A stretch of DNA of 9,226 nucleotides from an uncultured Clostridium sp. (lineage in GTDB: Bacteria > Bacillota > Clostridia > Lachnospirales > Lachnospiraceae). The position numbers were made by a program, and so were the translations under genes. Positions 5,904-9,226 of the stretch are shown here, piece by piece. Location of the stretch: NCBI GenBank assembly GCA_900551135.1, contig URUX01000096.1, forward strand, positions 1-9,226, in the 5' to 3' direction. The notes under the pieces are model-generated. The model was not told the origin of the DNA, did not search any database, and saw only the letters and a program-made list of their open reading frames with translations. Position 1 is the stretch's first letter, and the number at the start of each line of letters is the position of its first letter.

Positions 5904-7574
5904 ATGAAAAACAGGAAAACAATTAAAAAATCAATGAGAACGGCTGGCATGCTGCTGACTTTTTGCGCAGTCTTGCAGTTGTCCCAAATTAAGGCAGAGG
6001 CAGTTCCGGTACAGGAAGTTCTGCCGGATACGTCAGCCATTGAGAACAGGCCAATGAAGATGCCTTATCTAAAATCGGCAACATATTATGGAGATGACTG
6101 GGTTATTAATTTCTGGAATCTGGAGGATACCCATCTGGAAGAAGATATGAGACAGATTGCAGCAGATGGCTTTAACAGCATTATTCTGGCAGTACCCTGG
6201 AGAGAATTTCAGATCAATATGGACAGCCGCAGCTACAGCCAGTATGCATTGGACAAGCTGCACCGGGTTATGGATGCAGCAGAGAGAGCAGGACTCTGGG
6301 TGATTTTAAGGGTAGGGTATACCTGGGATCACGCAGGACATGATAATGTTTTAGAACGGTATCAGCAGCTTCTTTATGATGAAGATGTCTGGGATGCATG
6401 GATGGATTATGCAGAACGGATTTATCAGGAGGCGAGCTGCCATGGGAATTTTTACGGAGGCTTTCTTACCTGGGAAGATTTTTGGAATTTTACCCATGCA
6501 GCAGGAGATATGGGAGATACCCTGATTGGAAGGGAACTGGCTGGACAGACGGGTTACAGGGACTATTTGAAGGAGACTGTGACGTTAGAAGAGGCCGGCC
6601 GCCAGTATGGGGAGGAATTTTCTGACTGGGATCAGGTATATCTGCCGGAACGGGATCAGGAAGCCTACGGACTGTTTCTGACTTTTTATGACAACTGGCT
6701 GAACCATATCCTTTTGGAAACTCAGGAAGTGTTTCCAAACCTTTCCATGGAGGTGCGCACAGACGTCGATCCAATTACTATGACCGACGGACAGCAGACC
6801 GGATTTTCCCATGCAGTCACATTTGGCTGTCAAAATTCATCCTTTACGTCCCTGATGTATTCGGTTTCCATGGGAATGCAGGCGGGAAACGATCACATGA
6901 GTGCTGACCAGGTGCTTCCCCAGACAAAGGCTGTTTTTGACTGGGTCAGCCAGTACAACGGAGGAAAACCGCTCTATATCGACCAGTTTTTATTTACAGA
7001 CAATACTCCTGGATTTGAGGAAAATCCCAAACTGGATGAGGCCCAGATGCCGGTTTATCTGACCCGGTGCGCTCCGGTTTTAAAGGAAAAGACCATGGGC
7101 TACGGGATTTGGACTTATCGGGATTACGGCAACAATATGATTTACAACAGCCAGTTTGGACTGGGGGAAACCGGATGGACATCTTCCGGCCGGACCCGGA
7201 TAGTAAACCGGGACGGATCTAACCAGATGGAACTGGAAAGCTACGGACGGATTTCCCAGACCGTCAATCCGGCAGGAAGCGCTGTGGAAGGAGAGACGGT
7301 AAAGGTGCGGTTTCTGGCAGAAAGTCCGTCAGGAGCTGCTGTCACCGTAAGGATGGGAAATAAGAGCAAAACCACAGGAGTACAGGGAAAACAGCAGGTT
7401 TATCTGGAATTTCCCCAGGACAGTCTGGGAGAATTTTCCATTTCCTCAGATAAAGCCGTATATGTGGACAATATCCAGGTGTATACTCATGTAACAGAGG
7501 GAAAACTTTATGATATGGATGGAAATCCGGATGTTTGTCTGGAGGCAGTCAGAGCCTTAAACGGCAGCTTGTAA
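5904..7574 (+). CDS. Secreted TIM-barrel glycoside-hydrolase-like protein with C-terminal CBM-like domain
   Basis: The 556-residue protein begins with a Sec signal peptide: a Lys/Arg-rich n-region (residues 2-12), a hydrophobic core (13-26) and a likely signal peptidase I site AEA-VP after 33. Residues about 55-410 look like a clan GH-A-type (beta/alpha)8 barrel: GFNSIILAVPW (89-99, strand 2), LWVILRVGY (131-139, strand 3), GGFLTWEDFW (185-194, strand 4, Glu191 as candidate acid/base), KPLYIDQF (355-362, strand 7) and GYGIWTYRDYG (399-409, strand 8). The expected strand-7 nucleophile Glu appears to be Gln361, next to Asp360. Residues about 411-530 start NSQFGLGETGW and end AVYVDNIQVY, a pattern typical of CBM4/9-like galactose-binding sandwiches. 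I cannot name the GH family or substrate. ATG 5904 is chosen for GGAG at 5893-5896 and the signal peptide; upstream in-frame starts would run through the terminator and promoter. Confidence 0.75.
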   Translation: MKNRKTIKKSMRTAGMLLTFCAVLQLSQIKAEAVPVQEVLPDTSAIENRPMKMPYLKSATYYGDDWVINFWNLEDTHLEEDMRQIAADGFNSIILAVPWREFQINMDSRSYSQYALDKLHRVMDAAERAGLWVILRVGYTWDHAGHDNVLERYQQLLYDEDVWDAWMDYAERIYQEASCHGNFYGGFLTWEDFWNFTHAAGDMGDTLIGRELAGQTGYRDYLKETVTLEEAGRQYGEEFSDWDQVYLPERDQEAYGLFLTFYDNWLNHILLETQEVFPNLSMEVRTDVDPITMTDGQQTGFSHAVTFGCQNSSFTSLMYSVSMGMQAGNDHMSADQVLPQTKAVFDWVSQYNGGKPLYIDQFLFTDNTPGFEENPKLDEAQMPVYLTRCAPVLKEKTMGYGIWTYRDYGNNMIYNSQFGLGETGWTSSGRTRIVNRDGSNQMELESYGRISQTVNPAGSAVEGETVKVRFLAESPSGAAVTVRMGNKSKTTGVQGKQQVYLEFPQDSLGEFSISSDKAVYVDNIQVYTHVTEGKLYDMDGNPDVCLEAVRALNGSL

Positions 7575-7590
7575 GAAGGAGTGGCAGCTT
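7563..7590. repeat. 8-bp direct repeat at the end of the glycosidase-like gene
   Basis: GGCAGCTT is found at 7563-7570, overlapping the last codons, and again at 7583-7590, with a 20-base period. It has no obvious role and may be chance. Confidence 0.25.
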
Positions 7591-7635
7591 ATGGGGCATA
7601 CAGGACACTTCTGATACAGGGATTTTCGAGAAAAA

Positions 7636-7663
7636 TTGACAAAATTAGACGATTTTTAACAAT
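7636..7663 (+). promoter_or_regulatory. Possible upstream promoter of the purine permease gene
   Basis: TTGACA (7636-7641) is a perfect -35, but the best -10 is AACAAT (7658-7663) at 16 bases, matching four of six positions. If used, it would start near 7670 and transcribe both hairpins downstream. It overlaps a weak AACAA/TTGTT stem (7658-7662 and 7670-7674) followed by a T-run that could terminate the upstream transcript. Confidence 0.35.
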
Positions 7664-7677
7664 AAGGGGTTGTTTTT
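7658..7677 (+). terminator. Weak terminator-like stem after the glycosidase-like gene
   Basis: AACAA (7658-7662) pairs with TTGTT (7670-7674) around TAAGGGG, followed by further T's to 7677. The stem is only five A/T-rich pairs, so termination would be inefficient. No better terminator for the preceding gene is visible in 7575-7774. Confidence 0.3.
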
Positions 7678-7687
7678 CCAGAAAAGA

Positions 7688-7717
7688 TTGACTATAGTAA
7701 AGGCTGGGTGTTATAAA
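7688..7717 (+). promoter_or_regulatory. Main candidate promoter of the purine permease gene
   Basis: TTGACT (7688-7693) and TATAAA (7712-7717) are separated by 18 bases; reading the -10 as TTATAA (7711-7716) gives 17. The predicted start near 7724 leaves a leader of about 50 nt. The -10 is the centre of a palindrome (7704-7725), so a repressor bound there would block this promoter. Confidence 0.55.
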
Positions 7718-7725
7718 ATGCCCAG
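7704..7725. promoter_or_regulatory. Palindrome centred on the -10, possible operator
   Basis: CTGGG (7704-7708) and CCCAG (7721-7725) are inverted arms with a 12-base A/T-rich centre; a T-G pair (7709/7720) would extend the RNA stem to six. The centre of symmetry coincides with the -10 hexamer. It could be an operator, or an mRNA hairpin if transcription begins at the upstream promoter. The arms do not match the PurR box or the purine-riboswitch conserved core as I know them. Confidence 0.4.
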
Positions 7726-7732
7726 ATAGAAC

Positions 7733-7749
7733 TCCGGTATGAAACCGGA
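7733..7749 (+). other. Leader hairpin before the purine permease gene
   Basis: TCCGGT (7733-7738) pairs perfectly with ACCGGA (7744-7749) around the loop ATGAA. It lies 11 bases upstream of AGGAGG and would be present in transcripts from either candidate promoter. No T-tract follows, so it is a leader structure rather than a terminator. Confidence 0.45.
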
Positions 7750-7774
7750 TTTACAATGGTAGGAGGAAGAAATA

Positions 7775-9148
7775 ATGAATCTGGAAAAACTGTTTCATCT
7801 GAAGGAGAACCGTACAGATGTAAAGACAGAGGTTTTAGCGGGTATCACTACCTTTATGACCATGGCTTACATCCTGGCGGTAAACCCCAACATTCTGTCA
7901 GCGGCGGGCATGGACAGAGGCGCAGTATTTACGGCGACGGTTTTAGCGTCCTTTATTGCAACCTGTTTAATGGCTCTAATGTCAAACTATCCATTTGCCC
8001 TGGCTCCTGGTATGGGTCTGAATGCGTATTTTGCGTATACCGTAGTACTTGGTATGGGATATACCTGGCAGATGGCGCTGGCTGCAGTATTTATAGAAGG
8101 CCTGATATTTATCGTGCTTTCTTTGACCAAAGTCAGAGAAGCCATTTTTAATGCCATTCCCATGAACTTAAAACATGCGGTATCCGTAGGCATCGGCCTG
8201 TTTATTACCTTTATTGGTCTTCAAAATGCAAAAATCGTAGTAAATAATGATGCTACCCTGCTTGGAATGTTTTCTTTTCGGGGATCTTTGGAAGCCGGCA
8301 CGTTCCATACAGAAGGAATTACGGTATTATTAGCCTTGATCGGCATTATTATTACTGCCATTCTTCTTGCAAAGAATGTAAAAGGAAATATTTTATGGGG
8401 TATTTTAATTACCTGGGTTCTGGGTATTGTCTGCCAGTTCCTGGGCATTTACGTGCCGGACGGAACCGCATGGTTCAGCCTGCTTCCTGATTTTTCCAAT
8501 GGAATCTCTGTTCCAAGCGTAATGCCTACCTTTATGCAGATGGACTTTGCAATGGTATTTACCGGTGATTTCCTGATTATCATGTTTGCATTCCTGTTTG
8601 TAGACATGTTTGATACATTGGGAACCTTAATCGGTGTAGCTTCTAAGGCAGATATGTTAGATAAGGACGGCCAGCTTCCCAAAATCCGCGGCGCGTTATT
8701 GGCAGATGCAGTGGGAACTTCCGTAGGTGCAGTACTGGGAACCTCTACTACCACTACGTTTGTAGAAAGTTCTGCAGGCGTATCCGTAGGCGGACGCACC
8801 GGACTTACCAGCCTGGTAACGGCCCTGTTATTCCTGGTATCCCTGTTCTTATCTCCGATTTTCCTTGCAATTCCATCCTTTGCAACGGCTCCGGCTCTGA
8901 TCGTGGTAGGATTTTTGATGATCTCCGCGATCCTGAAAGTGGATTTCAATGATTTTACGGAAGCGATCCCCGCATATATTGCAGTAATCGCAATGCCGTT
9001 TATGTACAGCATTTCAGAAGGAATTGCAATGGGCGTGATTTCTTACGTAGCAATTAACCTGATTACTGGAAAAGCGAAAGAAAAGAAGATCAGCGTATTG
9101 ATGTATGTACTGGCTCTGCTGTTTGTACTGAAATATGTGCTGATTTAA
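7775..9148 (+). CDS. AzgA/PbuG-type purine (guanine/hypoxanthine) permease, NCS2-related
   Basis: The 457-residue membrane protein belongs to the AzgA-like branch (COG2252 type) of nucleobase permeases, which import adenine, guanine or hypoxanthine with protons. Key motifs are TGITTFMTMAYIL-like TM1 (GITTFMTMAYILAVNP, 23-38), NYPFALAPGMGLNAYFAY in TM3 (71-88), FVDMFDTLGTLIG in TM8 (275-287) and GTSTTTTFVESSAGVSVGGR in TM10 (322-341), whose Glu331 is the conserved substrate-contact position by family analogy. About 12-14 membrane segments are expected. ATG 7775 follows AGGAGG (7761-7766) at an ideal eight bases. The gene stands alone with its own promoter region and a hairpin after its stop. 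Adenine versus guanine/hypoxanthine specificity cannot be settled here. A purine riboswitch was looked for upstream and not found. Confidence 0.92.
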   Translation: MNLEKLFHLKENRTDVKTEVLAGITTFMTMAYILAVNPNILSAAGMDRGAVFTATVLASFIATCLMALMSNYPFALAPGMGLNAYFAYTVVLGMGYTWQMALAAVFIEGLIFIVLSLTKVREAIFNAIPMNLKHAVSVGIGLFITFIGLQNAKIVVNNDATLLGMFSFRGSLEAGTFHTEGITVLLALIGIIITAILLAKNVKGNILWGILITWVLGIVCQFLGIYVPDGTAWFSLLPDFSNGISVPSVMPTFMQMDFAMVFTGDFLIIMFAFLFVDMFDTLGTLIGVASKADMLDKDGQLPKIRGALLADAVGTSVGAVLGTSTTTTFVESSAGVSVGGRTGLTSLVTALLFLVSLFLSPIFLAIPSFATAPALIVVGFLMISAILKVDFNDFTEAIPAYIAVIAMPFMYSISEGIAMGVISYVAINLITGKAKEKKISVLMYVLALLFVLKYVLI

Positions 9149-9195
9149 CCCTGGCAATGTAGAAAGCCTCTGCTTTACCGACAAAATGATATGTA

Positions 9196-9226
9196 CCCTC
9201 CTTACTGGTTTGTCCAGTAAAGAGGG
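9196..9226 (+). terminator. Hairpin at window edge, probable terminator of the permease gene
   Basis: CCCTC (9196-9200) pairs with GAGGG (9222-9226), then one C-A mismatch, then TTACTGG (9202-9208) pairs with CCAGTAA (9214-9220) around TTTGT. Twelve pairs form a stable stem 47 bases after the permease stop. The T-tract that would confirm it lies beyond the window. The symmetric stem could also serve a convergent gene on the other strand. Confidence 0.7.

Noticed and set aside
5904..6003. Lipoprotein signal (LLTFC, Cys21) in the secreted glycosidase-like protein
   Set aside because: Phe at the position before Cys does not fit the lipobox; AEA-VP at 31-35 is a better signal peptidase I site.
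7591..7614. Tiny reading frame MGHTGHF with an AAGGAG site, a possible leader peptide
   Set aside because: Seven codons with no regulatory codon run and no attenuator structure; the ribosome site match is likely chance.
7575..7774. Guanine/purine riboswitch before the purine permease
   Set aside because: The conserved core blocks of the purine riboswitch and a three-way junction are not found; only two simple hairpins are present.
8449..9012. Long minus-strand reading frame opposite the purine permease
   Set aside because: It is antisense to conserved permease motifs, has no convincing ribosome site, and its composition is that of a shadow frame.

Overview
The window looks like chromosomal DNA from an anaerobic, gut-type Firmicute, most likely Clostridia/Lachnospiraceae. 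The reasons are moderate GC, strong AGGAGG-type ribosome binding sites, sigma-A promoters with near-consensus TTGACA/TATAAT, a bacterial microcompartment (BMC) locus end, and the protein styles (MATE, AEC, AzgA-type permease, FmdA/AmdA amidase). The taxon is inferred from these traits; no rRNA or marker gene is present. All eight complete genes and the one partial gene are on the + strand. No tRNA, rRNA, insertion sequence, phage gene or CRISPR array was seen.

Layout. (1) 1-517: the end of a BMC operon. The last codons of a EutS/PduU-like shell protein overlap by 4 bases the start of a EutP/PduV-like P-loop protein. (2) 556-1235: a sigma-A promoter matching consensus exactly, a short structured leader, and a DJ-1/ThiJ/PfpI-family gene. 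(3) 1356-3640: a MATE exporter overlapping by 4 bases an acetamidase/formamidase. (4) 3666-5837: direct repeats, a strong promoter, a branched-chain aminotransferase (ilvE) overlapping by 4 bases an AEC-family transporter, and a strong Rho-independent terminator. (5) 5841-7574: a promoter and a secreted TIM-barrel glycoside-hydrolase-like protein with a C-terminal carbohydrate-binding-like beta-sandwich. (6) 7636-9226: a structured upstream region, a purine permease of the AzgA/PbuG type, and a hairpin at the window edge that is probably its terminator.

How the genes relate. Three junctions use an ATGA overlap (50-53, 2735-2738, 4854-4857), so each pair is probably translationally coupled and may work together: shell protein with EutP-like protein, MATE exporter with formamidase, and BCAT with AEC transporter. 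Otherwise this is a run of short metabolic and transport units rather than one pathway.

I found no clear new defence or mobile system. The points most worth a second look are the secreted glycosidase-like protein, whose expected nucleophile Glu appears to be Gln; the two 11-bp direct repeats 21 bp apart just upstream of the ilvE -35; the palindrome centred on the -10 of the purine permease gene; and the two transporter-enzyme coupled pairs. No stretch longer than 300 bases lacks a gene.
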